The notes beneath the pieces were generated by a model that saw nothing but the letters and a program-made list of their open reading frames with translations, did no database searches and had not been told where the DNA came from. A program made the position numbers and the translations under genes. DNA of 61,238 nucleotides. Origin: Thermoleophilia bacterium. GTDB lineage: Bacteria; Actinomycetota; Thermoleophilia; Gaiellales; Gaiellaceae. Of the stretch, positions 7,401 through 16,147 are shown one piece after another; within the stretch, counting starts at the first letter, position 1, and every line of letters begins with the position of its first letter. The DNA is taken from positions 1-61,238 of the forward strand of contig JAICSH010000009.1 of assembly GCA_025936995.1 (NCBI GenBank), read 5' to 3'.

Positions 7401-9091
7401 GAAGACGCGGCTTGCAGCGCGGCGGCGCGCATCTGCGCGACGCTCGACGGCGTGGTCGCGTCCTGCGACCACGTGGGCCACGAGTACTTCGTCGTCGTCT
7501 TGAGCTGGCAGCCGATCGTGCAGCCGAGCTTCGCGCCGGCCGACGTCGTGGAGAAGAGGCTCGACAGAACCCGCGTCACCGCCGCGCTCCCGTGCTTGTG
7601 ACGCACGACGTTCAGGATCTCCCAGTCCTCGATCCCTTCGCGGATCACCTCGAGGCGCGCGCTCGGGATCGGGCCTTCGCGTCCCGGATAGACGAGGACG
7701 TACGAGCCCGCCTCCCTGTCGTTGGACACGAGCGGGTTGCCCTTCGAGTACGTCGTCGTCCCCTGACCGTAGAGCAGGCCGGTGATCCCCTCGAGGGCCG
7801 TCCAGTCGACGAAGAGCCGCGGATCGGAGAGCGACTCGGTGGCGGTGAAGCCCGGCGTCGAGTGAGAGCCCGCGTCGTACGTGTACGCCCAGATCTGCTT
7901 GCCGTGCCTGCGGGCCGAGTCGATCAGCGCCAGGTTCTGCGTCGCGTGTGAGATGTGGTTCCGGGCCTGCATCGGCGTCGTGTACTGGCCGTAGTAGCGG
8001 CTCGCGAGCACGACCCAGTCGTCCACGTCGTCCTTGCCCCCGTTCCAGAGGAACCGGTTGTCGGAGGTCGGCCGGCCCGTGACGACCACGTGACTGCCGG
8101 CGAAGCACGAGTGCGCGGCGGCCGCCTGCTGCTGAACGACCTTGTACCGCGTCGCGCCGGGCTCGTCCATCCCCCACAGGTACGCGTAGGAGTCGAGCCA
8201 GTCGTGCTTCTGCCAGAAGTCGTGCACGGAGCGGAGATAGCCGCACCACCGCTGCGGCTTGTACGGCGACATTCCGCCGACGTACGTGCTCGGAGACCAG
8301 CGGTTGTTCGAGATCGGGATCCACATCGAGGCGAACTGGGAGGGCTCGCCGGCGGCCGCGATCATCTCGCCGGACTTGTCGAGCCACCAGCGCCGGTTGC
8401 TCGTGTAGCCGGACGGCTTGTTCGGGTTGCCGTAGCCCCAGTTGTTCGGAGAGAGCCGGTACGAGGCGAAGAAGCTGAACAGCTCCGGAAGCGACGTCGT
8501 CGGCAGCACGCCGTAGAGGTCGTTGACCTTGGCGCCGTACGACTGCGGCGAGAAGTTGAACGCCGTCAGCAGGCTCCCCGACGCCTGGTTCGGCGCCGGC
8601 AATGTCACCGGCGAGACCACGACGGCGATCGGCACCGTGGTGCGCGTGCCGTCCGAGTCGACGACCAGCGAGCCGGTGTACGTGCCGGCAGCGGTGCCGT
8701 ACGGGACGGTGACCTGAACCCAGAGCGGCTGGTTCGTCTTCTCGGTGGAACGCTGCGAGCCGTCCCAGGGGAGGAGCGCGTCGGGCACCGGCTTCCCGTT
8801 GACCGAGACGTAGTGGGCGAAGAGGAACTTGAGCTGGAGCGGCGCCGTGATGGTCGGCGACTCGATCGAGACGTTCTGTGCGCCGCTGACGAGGATCGTC
8901 GCGTCGTCGACTCCGCCGATCGGCATCGAGAGGAACACGGCCGACTGCGGGCGCGCCGGAGCGGCCCCGGAGGCGGCGAACGTCGTCCCCGAGGGATAGA
9001 CGCCGACCGTCGCCTGCGTCGAGCGCGCTGCGCCGGTCCCCGCGGCGCCGAGCGCCAGGACCACGAAAACGAGTAGGACAAGCCGCCGCAC
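7397..9091 (-). CDS. Secreted DUF4091 (glycoside-hydrolase-like) protein
   Basis: 564 residues with a signal peptide at about 1-22 (MRRLVLLVFVVLALGAAGTGA). A beta-rich N-terminal region (about 30-170) contains the TYTGSLVVDSDGTRTTVPI strand pattern of Ig-like modules. A central barrel-like region holds YAYLWGMDEPG, whose acidic residues are catalytic candidates. The C-terminus carries the DUF4091 signature SARLEVIREGIEDWEILN. Proteins of this type are thought to act on carbohydrates, but no substrate can be stated. It is a monocistronic minus-strand gene. Confidence 0.75.
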   Translation of the reverse strand: MRRLVLLVFVVLALGAAGTGAARSTQATVGVYPSGTTFAASGAAPARPQSAVFLSMPIGGVDDATILVSGAQNVSIESPTITAPLQLKFLFAHYVSVNGKPVPDALLPWDGSQRSTEKTNQPLWVQVTVPYGTAAGTYTGSLVVDSDGTRTTVPIAVVVSPVTLPAPNQASGSLLTAFNFSPQSYGAKVNDLYGVLPTTSLPELFSFFASYRLSPNNWGYGNPNKPSGYTSNRRWWLDKSGEMIAAAGEPSQFASMWIPISNNRWSPSTYVGGMSPYKPQRWCGYLRSVHDFWQKHDWLDSYAYLWGMDEPGATRYKVVQQQAAAAHSCFAGSHVVVTGRPTSDNRFLWNGGKDDVDDWVVLASRYYGQYTTPMQARNHISHATQNLALIDSARRHGKQIWAYTYDAGSHSTPGFTATESLSDPRLFVDWTALEGITGLLYGQGTTTYSKGNPLVSNDREAGSYVLVYPGREGPIPSARLEVIREGIEDWEILNVVRHKHGSAAVTRVLSSLFSTTSAGAKLGCTIGCQLKTTTKYSWPTWSQDATTPSSVAQMRAAALQAASS

Positions 9092-9135
9092 GACCGGTCA
9101 ATCGGCAGCCGATCCGTGCTACTTGAGCATGAGCC

Positions 9136-10296
9136 TCAAAACGGGGTAGCGACGCCGAGATGCCTCTCGTACGCGCCGCTTTGCACGATGTCGGCCAGCT
9201 CTGAGACGGCGAGCCGCACCTCATCCTCGGTGTTGAAGAAATGCGGGCCGAGGCGGATCCCGCCGTCCGGATCAGGGCGGAAATCGCAGACGATGCCGCG
9301 CTCCCCGAGCTCACGGTGGCAGGCGGCATGGTCGGGCGTGGAGACGGTGACCGTTCCGCCGCGGCGTTCCGGCTCGCGAGGAGAGACGACCTCGAGCCCC
9401 GACGTGTCGCACGAGTCGATCAGGAGCTGCGTGTGAGCGAGCGAGCGCGCCCGGATCCGCGGCACCCCGACCTCCTCGATCACGTCGTAGCCGGCGGTCG
9501 CGGCGTAGAGCGCGGGGATGTTCGGCGTGCCTGTGAGGAAGCGCCGGGCACCCTCCGCATATTCGAGCTCAGGTTCGAACGCGAACGGCCGCGCGTGCGC
9601 CTGCCACCCCACCAGCGTGGGCTCGAGCCGCTCCGCGACGTCCGGGCGCACGTGGAGCCAGCCCGCGCCGGGACCGCCGCAGAGCCACTTCACGCTCCCG
9701 CCGACGGCGAAGTCGACGCCGAGCTCGGTGAGGCCGAAAGGAACGACTCCGGCCGACTGGTAGCAATCCAGGACGACGTATGCGCCCGCCTCGTGGGCAC
9801 GGCGGACGATCGGCCCAACGTCCTGGATCTCGCCGTTCTTGAACAGGACGTGGCTGATCGGGACGAGCAGCGTGCGCTCGTCGATCGCGTCGACGATCGC
9901 GTTGTCGTCCTCGACCGCGACGACGTCGAGCTCCGGCTGCGCCTGGTAGAGGTAGCGCACCGACGGGAAGTTCGCCTCCTCGTAGACGATCCGGTTCCGC
10001 CCGCCCGACCGCGTGAAGCAGGACAGGACGATCGCCTCGGCGACCGTGACGTTCTGGTGCATCACGATCGAGCCGGGCGGCGCGCCCATGATCCGGCCCA
10101 GCTGGTCGCCGACGGTGACCGGCATCTCCCACCAGCCTTCCGCCCACGCTCGAATGCCGCGCTCGCGCCACGTTCGGGCGTACTCGCCGAGGTTGTCCTC
10201 CGCCGCAGCCGGCATCGCCGCGAGCGAGTGGTTGATGAGGTAGGTGCAGGTCGCGAGGATCGGGAAGCGGTCTCGATACTCGTCCGGGTCGATCAC
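9136..10296 (-). CDS. Class V aminotransferase / kynureninase-like PLP enzyme
   Basis: 386 residues. Fold-type I PLP enzyme: the cofactor lysine is in GGSVKWLCGGPGAGWL near residue 200. PLP contacts include HQNVTVAEA and the aspartate of YVVLDCYQSAG. RFLTGTPNIPALYA near 270 and the C-terminal GIVCDFRPDPDGGIRLGPHFFNTEDE resemble kynureninase. The substrate is not settled, and no other kynurenine gene is nearby. The GTG start at 10296 overlaps the upstream epimerase stop as GTGA, giving an MFS-epimerase-aminotransferase operon. Confidence 0.8.
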   Translation of the reverse strand: MIDPDEYRDRFPILATCTYLINHSLAAMPAAAEDNLGEYARTWRERGIRAWAEGWWEMPVTVGDQLGRIMGAPPGSIVMHQNVTVAEAIVLSCFTRSGGRNRIVYEEANFPSVRYLYQAQPELDVVAVEDDNAIVDAIDERTLLVPISHVLFKNGEIQDVGPIVRRAHEAGAYVVLDCYQSAGVVPFGLTELGVDFAVGGSVKWLCGGPGAGWLHVRPDVAERLEPTLVGWQAHARPFAFEPELEYAEGARRFLTGTPNIPALYAATAGYDVIEEVGVPRIRARSLAHTQLLIDSCDTSGLEVVSPREPERRGGTVTVSTPDHAACHRELGERGIVCDFRPDPDGGIRLGPHFFNTEDEVRLAVSELADIVQSGAYERHLGVATPF

Positions 10297-11288
10297 GCGT
10301 GTGAGCGTAGAGCCTTGTCCTCGGCGGCGTAGTCGAGCATCCCCTCGAGGTACGTGCCGTCCCACGTGCGGCCGGCCTCGAGCTCCCCGGCGACCCACTC
10401 GCACGTCTCCCGAACGGCCTCCGGATACGTCGTCACCGGCCGATAGCCGAGCTCGCGCTCGGCGGCGTCCATGGAGACGACGAAGGGTCGCGGCACGGCC
10501 CACGGGTTGTCGTATGCGTCGCCCGGGAGCAGAACAGGCTCGAACTCGTGGCCGAGCGCGTCGCAAACCGCGCGGCAGATCTCCAGCGTCGTCGGCGGAT
10601 CGGGATCGCCGGCGTTGAGCGGGCGGTTCCCCGGCTTCGTCGCAGCGAGCCGGATCAGCTCGGCGAGGTTGGCGACGGAGGTCGTGTGGAAGCGGCTCTC
10701 GCCGTTCCAGGCCAGTGCCACGCGGCGCCGGCCGTCGAGCGCGCGCTTGATGAAGACGAGCTCGCGCGGGAGCTTCGCGCCCGGGCCGTGGATCGCACAG
10801 GCCCGGACGAGCGTCGAGGGAAGCGGGCCCTCGAGAAGCGTCTGCTCGAGCTCGGCCTTCCGCGTCGAGTACGTCGCGTCGCCGGGCTCTGCCGTCCGCT
10901 GCGACTCGGGGATCGGGACCGGCAGCTGCGGGAACTCGCCGTCCTCCGACCCGTCGAGCGCATTCCCGTCGTCGTCCGCGTAGACCGAGGCGCTCGAGAT
11001 GACCAAGAGCGAGCCGACCAGCCCGTCTAGGCGGTTGAGCTGCTCGCCGTGCTCGCCCGTGAAGGCGACCGTGTCGAGGACGACGTCCGCGCCGGGGCCG
11101 ATCACGTCGCGGAGCTGCGCGTCGTCGTCGCGGTCGGCCGTGACCGACTCCACGCCGAGCTCCGCCAGCCCGTCGGGCAGCGTCCCCGAGCGCGAGACCG
11201 CCACGACCTCCCAGCCGTCGGCCGCGAGCGCACGCGCAGCCGCGCGGCCGATCATGCCGGTGCCGCCGATGAGAACCGCCCGCGGCAC
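10293..11288 (-). CDS. NAD-dependent epimerase/dehydratase (extended SDR)
   Basis: 331 residues. The Rossmann motif is GGTGMIGRAAA at residues 8-18. The catalytic serine region is VISSASVYADD near 97, and the YSTRKAE motif near 140 supplies the YxxxK pair. The C-terminal half has nucleotide-sugar epimerase-like elements (RFHTTSVANLAELI, NAGDPDPPTTLEI, LGYRPVTTYPEAVRET). The exact reaction cannot be told. The GTG start shares one base with the TAG of the upstream MFS gene. Confidence 0.82.
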   Translation of the reverse strand: MPRAVLIGGTGMIGRAAARALAADGWEVVAVSRSGTLPDGLAELGVESVTADRDDDAQLRDVIGPGADVVLDTVAFTGEHGEQLNRLDGLVGSLLVISSASVYADDDGNALDGSEDGEFPQLPVPIPESQRTAEPGDATYSTRKAELEQTLLEGPLPSTLVRACAIHGPGAKLPRELVFIKRALDGRRRVALAWNGESRFHTTSVANLAELIRLAATKPGNRPLNAGDPDPPTTLEICRAVCDALGHEFEPVLLPGDAYDNPWAVPRPFVVSMDAAERELGYRPVTTYPEAVRETCEWVAGELEAGRTWDGTYLEGMLDYAAEDKALRSHA

Positions 11289-12853
11289 TAGATCTCGGCC
11301 TCCTCCACGCGGACCACCCTATGCCGGGCGGCGAAGGCGGCGACGACCGCCGCGGCGAGGACGATTCCGCCGGAGATCTCGAGCGCGAGGTGCACGCCGT
11401 GGCCGGCCGAGACCTCGGCGGCGATGAGCACCTCGTTCACGATCTTCAGGTGCCCCCTGGCCGCGGGGCTGTTCTCGACGTTCGTGAGGTTGCCGCCGGT
11501 CGTCACGAACTGGATCACGATCTGCCGGAACTGGACCGGAATCCCGAGGCGCGCGAGCTTCTCCGTGAGCCCGGTCGTGAGCTGCGCGTTCACGACCGCG
11601 CCGAGGACGGCGACGCCGAAGACGCCGCCGAGCTCCCGGCTCGTGTTGACGGTCGACGCCGCCATCCCGGACTCCTCGGGCGGGACGAGCGTGAGCACCG
11701 CCGCCGTCATCGTGACGAGGGCGATCCCGAAGCCGAGCCCCGCGATCGCGAGTGGCCACGTGAGCGCCATCACGCTCGTCGTCGCCGTGAGCTTCCAGTC
11801 CACGAGGAAGAGCCCGAGCCCGGCGAGGGCGCAGCCGAGCACCATCGGCACCCGCGGCCCGACCCGCGCCGTCCACTGGCCGGCGAGCGGCCCGGCCACG
11901 ATCATCGCGGCGGCGAGCGAGGTGAAGACGAGCGCGATCTGGAAACCCGAGAAGTTCGAGATCAGCTGCAGGTAGAGCGCGGTGAAGAAGAAGACCGAGA
12001 AGACGGAGAGGTTCGTCGCGAAGGCCACGATGTTCGCCGCGGTGAACGTGGGATCGCGGAGGAACCGCAGCTTGAACACGGGGTCGGGCACGCGTTCCTC
12101 GACGAGGACGAAGGCGACGGTGAGAACTGCGGCTGCGGCGAAGAGGAGGACGATCCACCACGTCCCGTAGCCGTTGTTCTCCCCCTCGATGACCGCGAAC
12201 GTAGCGGCGGTGATCGCCGCCGCGCCGGTGGCGAGCCCCGGCACGTCGACCTTTCGCCGCTCGGGGTCGCTGCTCTCGGTGAGCGTGACGGCTGCGACCG
12301 CGAGCGCGACGGCGCCGAAGCCCAGGCCGAACCAGAAGATGCTGCGCCAGCCGAGCCCGTCCGCGAGCACGCCGCCGAGGACGGGACCGAGCGAGAGCGC
12401 GAGCCCCGAGACCGCGGCCCAGACGCCGAGCGCGACCGCGCGCTCCTGGCGCTCGGGGTAGATGTGCCGGATGAGCGAGAGCGTCCCCGGCTCCGAAGCC
12501 GCGGCGCCGAGCCCCATCACGACGCGCCCGGCGATCAGGATGCTCGAGGACGGCGCGACCGCGGCGACGATCGAGCCTGCGCAGAAGAGGGCGACGCCGG
12601 CCAGCATGACCTTCTTCCGCCCGAGCAGGTCGCCGAGCGTCCCGCCGGTGAGCATCAGCGCGGCGAACGCGAGCATGTAGCCGTCCACGATCCACTGCAG
12701 GCCGGCGACGCTGACGCTGAGCGACGACTGGATGTCGGCGAGCGCGACGCTGACGATCGTGTTGTCGACGAAGGTGAGGAAGAGGATCGCGCAGACGGCC
12801 GCGAGCGCCGCCGAGCGGGCATGACGCTCGCGGAACAGCGCGAGGGCGCTCAC
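11288..12853 (-). CDS. MFS drug exporter, DHA2 (EmrB/QacA) type, 14 TM
   Basis: 521 residues with about 14 hydrophobic segments. The DHA2 marks are FVDNTIVSVALADIQ in the first helix, the cytoplasmic loop motif GDLLGRKKVML after helix 2, and RVVMGLGAAASEPGTLSLI in helix 4. It is likely a proton-coupled exporter of hydrophobic compounds. It heads the epimerase-aminotransferase operon, so it may export the product of those enzymes, or the grouping may be fortuitous. GTG 12853 is seven bases from a TAACGT -10. Confidence 0.87.
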   Translation of the reverse strand: MSALALFRERHARSAALAAVCAILFLTFVDNTIVSVALADIQSSLSVSVAGLQWIVDGYMLAFAALMLTGGTLGDLLGRKKVMLAGVALFCAGSIVAAVAPSSSILIAGRVVMGLGAAASEPGTLSLIRHIYPERQERAVALGVWAAVSGLALSLGPVLGGVLADGLGWRSIFWFGLGFGAVALAVAAVTLTESSDPERRKVDVPGLATGAAAITAATFAVIEGENNGYGTWWIVLLFAAAAVLTVAFVLVEERVPDPVFKLRFLRDPTFTAANIVAFATNLSVFSVFFFTALYLQLISNFSGFQIALVFTSLAAAMIVAGPLAGQWTARVGPRVPMVLGCALAGLGLFLVDWKLTATTSVMALTWPLAIAGLGFGIALVTMTAAVLTLVPPEESGMAASTVNTSRELGGVFGVAVLGAVVNAQLTTGLTEKLARLGIPVQFRQIVIQFVTTGGNLTNVENSPAARGHLKIVNEVLIAAEVSAGHGVHLALEISGGIVLAAAVVAAFAARHRVVRVEEAEI

Positions 12854-12860
12854 GCCGAGG

Positions 12861-12866
12861 ACGTTA
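12861..12866 (-). promoter_or_regulatory. -10 hexamer of the MFS operon
   Basis: TAACGT on the minus strand ends seven bases before the GTG at 12853. It overlaps the TAA stop of the upstream lipoprotein gene. No Shine-Dalgarno lies between, so the transcript is probably leaderless. Confidence 0.45.
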
Positions 12867-13289
12867 CGACTTGCAGGCGGACGGCGTGCTGCCCTGCAGC
12901 GCGACGAGCTTGCAGAGGCTGGCGTCCGCGACCTTCCACGTCCCGTTCTGGCGGACGGCGGCCCCGGTCTGCTGTGGCAGCGCGGCGCCCCCGAGCTTGA
13001 CGACGTAGACGACCTTCGCCTTGTTCGCGCCCTGGAGCGTCACGGACGAGACGGTCGTGGTCACGTTCTTCGCCAGCGGATTGCTCGCGAATTGCTCGAT
13101 CACGGACTTGAACTCCGAGCCGTTCTGCAGCAGGGCGACGCGCTCGGAGACGGACGTCTTGCCCGAGAAGAACTTCTCGTAGGCGGACGTGATTTGCGCC
13201 GTATCGGAGCTCTTGTGGCCGCCGCCGCCTCCTCCGCCGCACCCGGCGAGCGCGAGCGCGGCCACGAGGATGAGCGCAAGGCGTCTCAC
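12864..13289 (-). CDS. Small lipoprotein, possibly Mtb12-like
   Basis: 141 residues from GTG 13289, giving a short basic N-terminus, a hydrophobic stretch and the lipobox LALAGC followed by a poly-glycine linker. A longer frame upstream would put basic junk before the signal, so it was not used. The mature part (TSAYEKFFSGKTSVSERVAL, then strands ending in NGTWKVADASLCKLV) looks like the NTF2-like fold of mycobacterial low-molecular-weight antigen Mtb12; that match is from memory and tentative. It follows citrate synthase by 10 bases and may be the operon's last gene. Confidence 0.65.
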   Translation of the reverse strand: MRRLALILVAALALAGCGGGGGGGHKSSDTAQITSAYEKFFSGKTSVSERVALLQNGSEFKSVIEQFASNPLAKNVTTTVSSVTLQGANKAKVVYVVKLGGAALPQQTGAAVRQNGTWKVADASLCKLVALQGSTPSACKS

Positions 13290-13299
13290 GATCGGCAGC

Positions 13300-14388
13300 C
13301 TAGACCTCCTGCAGCGAGCGCAGACCCGGTCCGACGTAGCGTGCGGAGGGCCGGAAGAGGCGGCCCGTCCGCTTCTGCTCGAGGATGTGGGCCGACCAGC
13401 CGGCGACACGCGAGCAGGCGAACATCGCGGGCGCCAGCGGCGGCGGCACCTCGGCGATGTCGAGGACGAGCGCCGAGTAGTACTCGACGTTGGTCTTCAG
13501 CGGGCGATCCGGCTTGCGCCGCTCGAGCTCCGCCAGTGCCGCCTCCTCGAGCCGCTCGGCGATCTCGATCTGCGGCGACCCGAGCTCCCGCGCGGTCTGC
13601 TTGAGGATCCGCGAGCGCGGATCCTCCGCGCGATAGACGCGGTGACCGAAGCCCATGATCCGCTTGCCCGCGTCGAGGGTGTCGCTCACCCATTTCTCCG
13701 GATCGCCCATCGCGGCGACCTCCTCCAGCATGGGCTTGACGTATGCGGGCGCGCCGCCGTGCAAGGGACCGGAGAGCGCGCCGACCGCCGCGGAGAGGGC
13801 GGCGCCGCAGTCGGCGCCGGTCGAGGCGACGACACGGGCCGTGAACGTGGATGCGTTCACGCCGTGCTCGGCCGTGCAGATCCAGTACGTGTCGATCGCC
13901 TTGACCGCCCTGGGATCGGCGTGGCCGCGCCACTGGAGCAGGAACCTCTCCGCCGCCGTGCTCCCCTGCTGGACGGTCTCGGCGGGAACCTCGTCCTCGT
14001 GCCCGTCGGCCAGCCGCGCAGAGCGGGCGACGATCGACATCATCTGGCCGGAGATGCGGCCGAGGTCTTCGCGCGCCTGGTCGTCGGAGATCTCGTTGAG
14101 CTTGCCGAGTCCCCACAGGCCGGACAGCCGCGCGGTTTGCGCCTCGAGATCCGCCGGTGCCCGTCCGGTGATGCCGACCGGCTCGAAGGGCTCAGGGAGC
14201 GGCATGCGGGACTCGATGTCGTCGTCGACGAGCAGCCCCCAGATGTTCTCGTACGGGTACTCGCCGATGAGCGGCTCGACGTCGACGCCCCGGTAGCGCA
14301 GCGTGCCGCCCTCGCGATCGGGCTCCATGATCTCGGTCTCGACGGCCACGACGCCCTCGAGGCCCGGCTTGAAGTCGTTGCTGCTCAT
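13300..14388 (-). CDS. Citrate synthase
   Basis: 362 residues. Condenses acetyl-CoA with oxaloacetate. Catalytic motifs are all present: EHGVNASTF (first histidine), GPLHGGAP and GFGHRVYR (substrate histidines), and the aspartate in YYSALVLDI. The length fits the short bacterial type found in actinobacteria. Its ATG overlaps the TGA of the cyclodeaminase-like gene by four bases, placing this central-metabolism gene at the end of the hopanoid operon. Confidence 0.93.
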   Translation of the reverse strand: MSSNDFKPGLEGVVAVETEIMEPDREGGTLRYRGVDVEPLIGEYPYENIWGLLVDDDIESRMPLPEPFEPVGITGRAPADLEAQTARLSGLWGLGKLNEISDDQAREDLGRISGQMMSIVARSARLADGHEDEVPAETVQQGSTAAERFLLQWRGHADPRAVKAIDTYWICTAEHGVNASTFTARVVASTGADCGAALSAAVGALSGPLHGGAPAYVKPMLEEVAAMGDPEKWVSDTLDAGKRIMGFGHRVYRAEDPRSRILKQTARELGSPQIEIAERLEEAALAELERRKPDRPLKTNVEYYSALVLDIAEVPPPLAPAMFACSRVAGWSAHILEQKRTGRLFRPSARYVGPGLRSLQEV

Positions 14389-15287
14389 GCGCTGATCTCC
14401 TCCAGCTCGATCTCCTGACCGGCGCCGCGTTCCCGCGCGGCCGCGAGCACGAGCGCCGCGGCGGCGAGATCCTGGACGGCGACGCCGACCGACTTGTACA
14501 GCGTGATCTGATCCCCTGACGTGCGCCCGGCGGCGGTCCCGGCGATGATCTCGCCGAGCTCGACGACGCCGTCGCGGCCGCGCGGATCGAGCTCCGGCGC
14601 GCCGGCCGGAAGCGGCGCGAAGGCCGAGTCGCGCTGCTCGACGACGACGACGTCCGCGCGCTCGACGATCGCGGGATCGAGTTCGGAGCCGCCCGCGCCG
14701 TAGCCGACCGAGCTGACGTGCGCGCCGGGCTCGAGCCAGTCGAAGCGGACGATCGGCTCGGGGGACGCGGTCGTGGCGTGGACGACGTCGGCGCCTCGGA
14801 CCGCATTCTCGAACTCCCCGCGACCGGCGATCCGCACCTCCGCGAAGTCCCGCGCGCGCGGGAACATCTCCTGCGCCGACTGCGACTGCACGCCGGTGCC
14901 GAGGATCGCCAGGACGCGCGCGTCCGGCGGCGCGAGAAGCCTGGTGGCGAGCGCGGCCGCCGCGGCGGTGCGCATCGCCGTGATGTACGTCCCGTCCATG
15001 AGCGCCACGGGCGTACCCGTCGCCGGGTCGAAGAGCGCGATCACCGCCTGGTGCGTGGGGCGGTCACGGTTCTCCGGAAAGAGCGTGACGAGCTTGCAGC
15101 CGAGGCCGCTGGAGGGGGCGTAGGCGAGCATCGCGCCGAGAATCCCGGCGTCGCCGGCACGAGAGCCGACGCGCGGGACGAGCGAGGCGTTCCCGGTGGA
15201 CAGCTCGGCGTGCGCCGCCGCGAGCGCGTCGAGGAGGGCGTCGAGATCGAGCAGCTCCTCCACTTCGTTGCGGCTCAGGACCAGCAT
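14385..15287 (-). CDS. Ornithine cyclodeaminase / mu-crystallin family protein
   Basis: 300 residues from ATG 15287. NAD(P)-binding Rossmann motif LAILGTGVQSQSA near residue 125, preceded by the family segment LMDGTYITAMRTAAAAALA. The C-terminus has the typical GDQITLYKSVGVAVQDLAAA. Members deaminate ornithine or act as imine reductases or alanine dehydrogenases; the substrate is not readable here. One base separates it from the upstream acetyltransferase, and it overlaps citrate synthase by four. Confidence 0.87.
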   Translation of the reverse strand: MLVLSRNEVEELLDLDALLDALAAAHAELSTGNASLVPRVGSRAGDAGILGAMLAYAPSSGLGCKLVTLFPENRDRPTHQAVIALFDPATGTPVALMDGTYITAMRTAAAAALATRLLAPPDARVLAILGTGVQSQSAQEMFPRARDFAEVRIAGRGEFENAVRGADVVHATTASPEPIVRFDWLEPGAHVSSVGYGAGGSELDPAIVERADVVVVEQRDSAFAPLPAGAPELDPRGRDGVVELGEIIAGTAAGRTSGDQITLYKSVGVAVQDLAAAALVLAAARERGAGQEIELEEISA

Positions 15288-15288
15288 C

Positions 15289-15753
15289 TCAGCCGTGACG
15301 GTACTCCTCGCCGTCGGCCCTTCGCGGCGGATCGCGCACGAGGACGTCGAACTCGCCGGCCTCGCCGACGACGTGGAAGCCGTGCGCCTCCGCCACGCGG
15401 CGGGAGCGCCCGTTCCAGCGATAGATGGACATCCGGAGCCGCGCGCCCGGCCCACGCTCGACCGCGTAGGCGAGAACGGCTCCGACGAACTCGCGGCCGA
15501 GCCCCTGCCCCACGAGCTCGGGCCCCATCCCGTAGCCGACGTCGATCGTCCCGGGCTCCTCCCCTACCCCCGGGACCCGCGCCTCCGCGCCGACGCAACC
15601 GAAGCCCACGAGGTCGCCGCCGTCGTCCTCCACCGCGAAGTAGCCGAGATCCCGGCCGAGCGGGCCGTCGTGGTCGTACGTCGCGTACTCACCCGGGTAG
15701 CGCCAGCCGAGATGGCGCTCGGTCTCCTCGACGGTCAGCTCCCGCGCCCGCAC
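15289..15753 (-). CDS. GNAT family acetyltransferase
   Basis: 154 residues. The acetyl-CoA site is GPELVGQGLGREFVGAVL near residues 77-94, with the RimJ/RimL-like ending RVAEAHGFHVVGE. It probably N-acetylates a protein or small molecule. Nothing in the sequence identifies the acceptor. It sits within the hopanoid operon, seven bases after the YjbQ-like gene. Confidence 0.82.
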   Translation of the reverse strand: MRARELTVEETERHLGWRYPGEYATYDHDGPLGRDLGYFAVEDDGGDLVGFGCVGAEARVPGVGEEPGTIDVGYGMGPELVGQGLGREFVGAVLAYAVERGPGARLRMSIYRWNGRSRRVAEAHGFHVVGEAGEFDVLVRDPPRRADGEEYRHG

Positions 15754-15760
15754 AGGGCGG

Positions 15761-16147
15761 TCAGCCGACGAGCGTGAGCGTCCAGTCGGGCCGATGCTGC
15801 GCGTCGAGCGAGAAGAGCAGGATCCGCTGCCACTGGCCGAGGCAGAGGGCTCCGTCGGCGAACGGCACCTGCTCCGAGCGCGGGCCGAGCAGGAAGCCGA
15901 CCAGGCGCTCGCGCGAACGCAGCTTCGACGGCACGACCCGCTCGAGCAGCGATTCGAGGTCCTCGAAGAAGCCCGTCTCCCTCTCCTGCACCCGCACGAG
16001 CGAGAGCGTGCTCTCGGTGTGGAGGTATGCGATGCCCGAGCTCACGCCCGAGGCGGCAACCTCGCGGGAGACGTCGTTCGTGATGTCCATCACCGACAGC
16101 GACGGAAGCGCGGCGGCGATCGAGTAGGGGACTTCGACGCTCGTCAT
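15761..16147 (-). CDS. YjbQ/UPF0047-like protein, eroded active site
   Basis: 128 residues, similar in length and fold pattern to the YjbQ (UPF0047) family. The strand SGIAYLHTESTLSLVR corresponds to the family's HTTAGLTINE region. The ending DGALCLGQWQRILLFSLDA matches the usual GxLxLGTWQGIFLxEFDG. The central histidine motif (HGE-GNSHAH in typical members) is replaced by SKLRSRERLVGFLLGPRS, so the known site is not intact. The ATG overlaps the ispH stop by four bases. Confidence 0.65.
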   Translation of the reverse strand: MTSVEVPYSIAAALPSLSVMDITNDVSREVAASGVSSGIAYLHTESTLSLVRVQERETGFFEDLESLLERVVPSKLRSRERLVGFLLGPRSEQVPFADGALCLGQWQRILLFSLDAQHRPDWTLTLVG

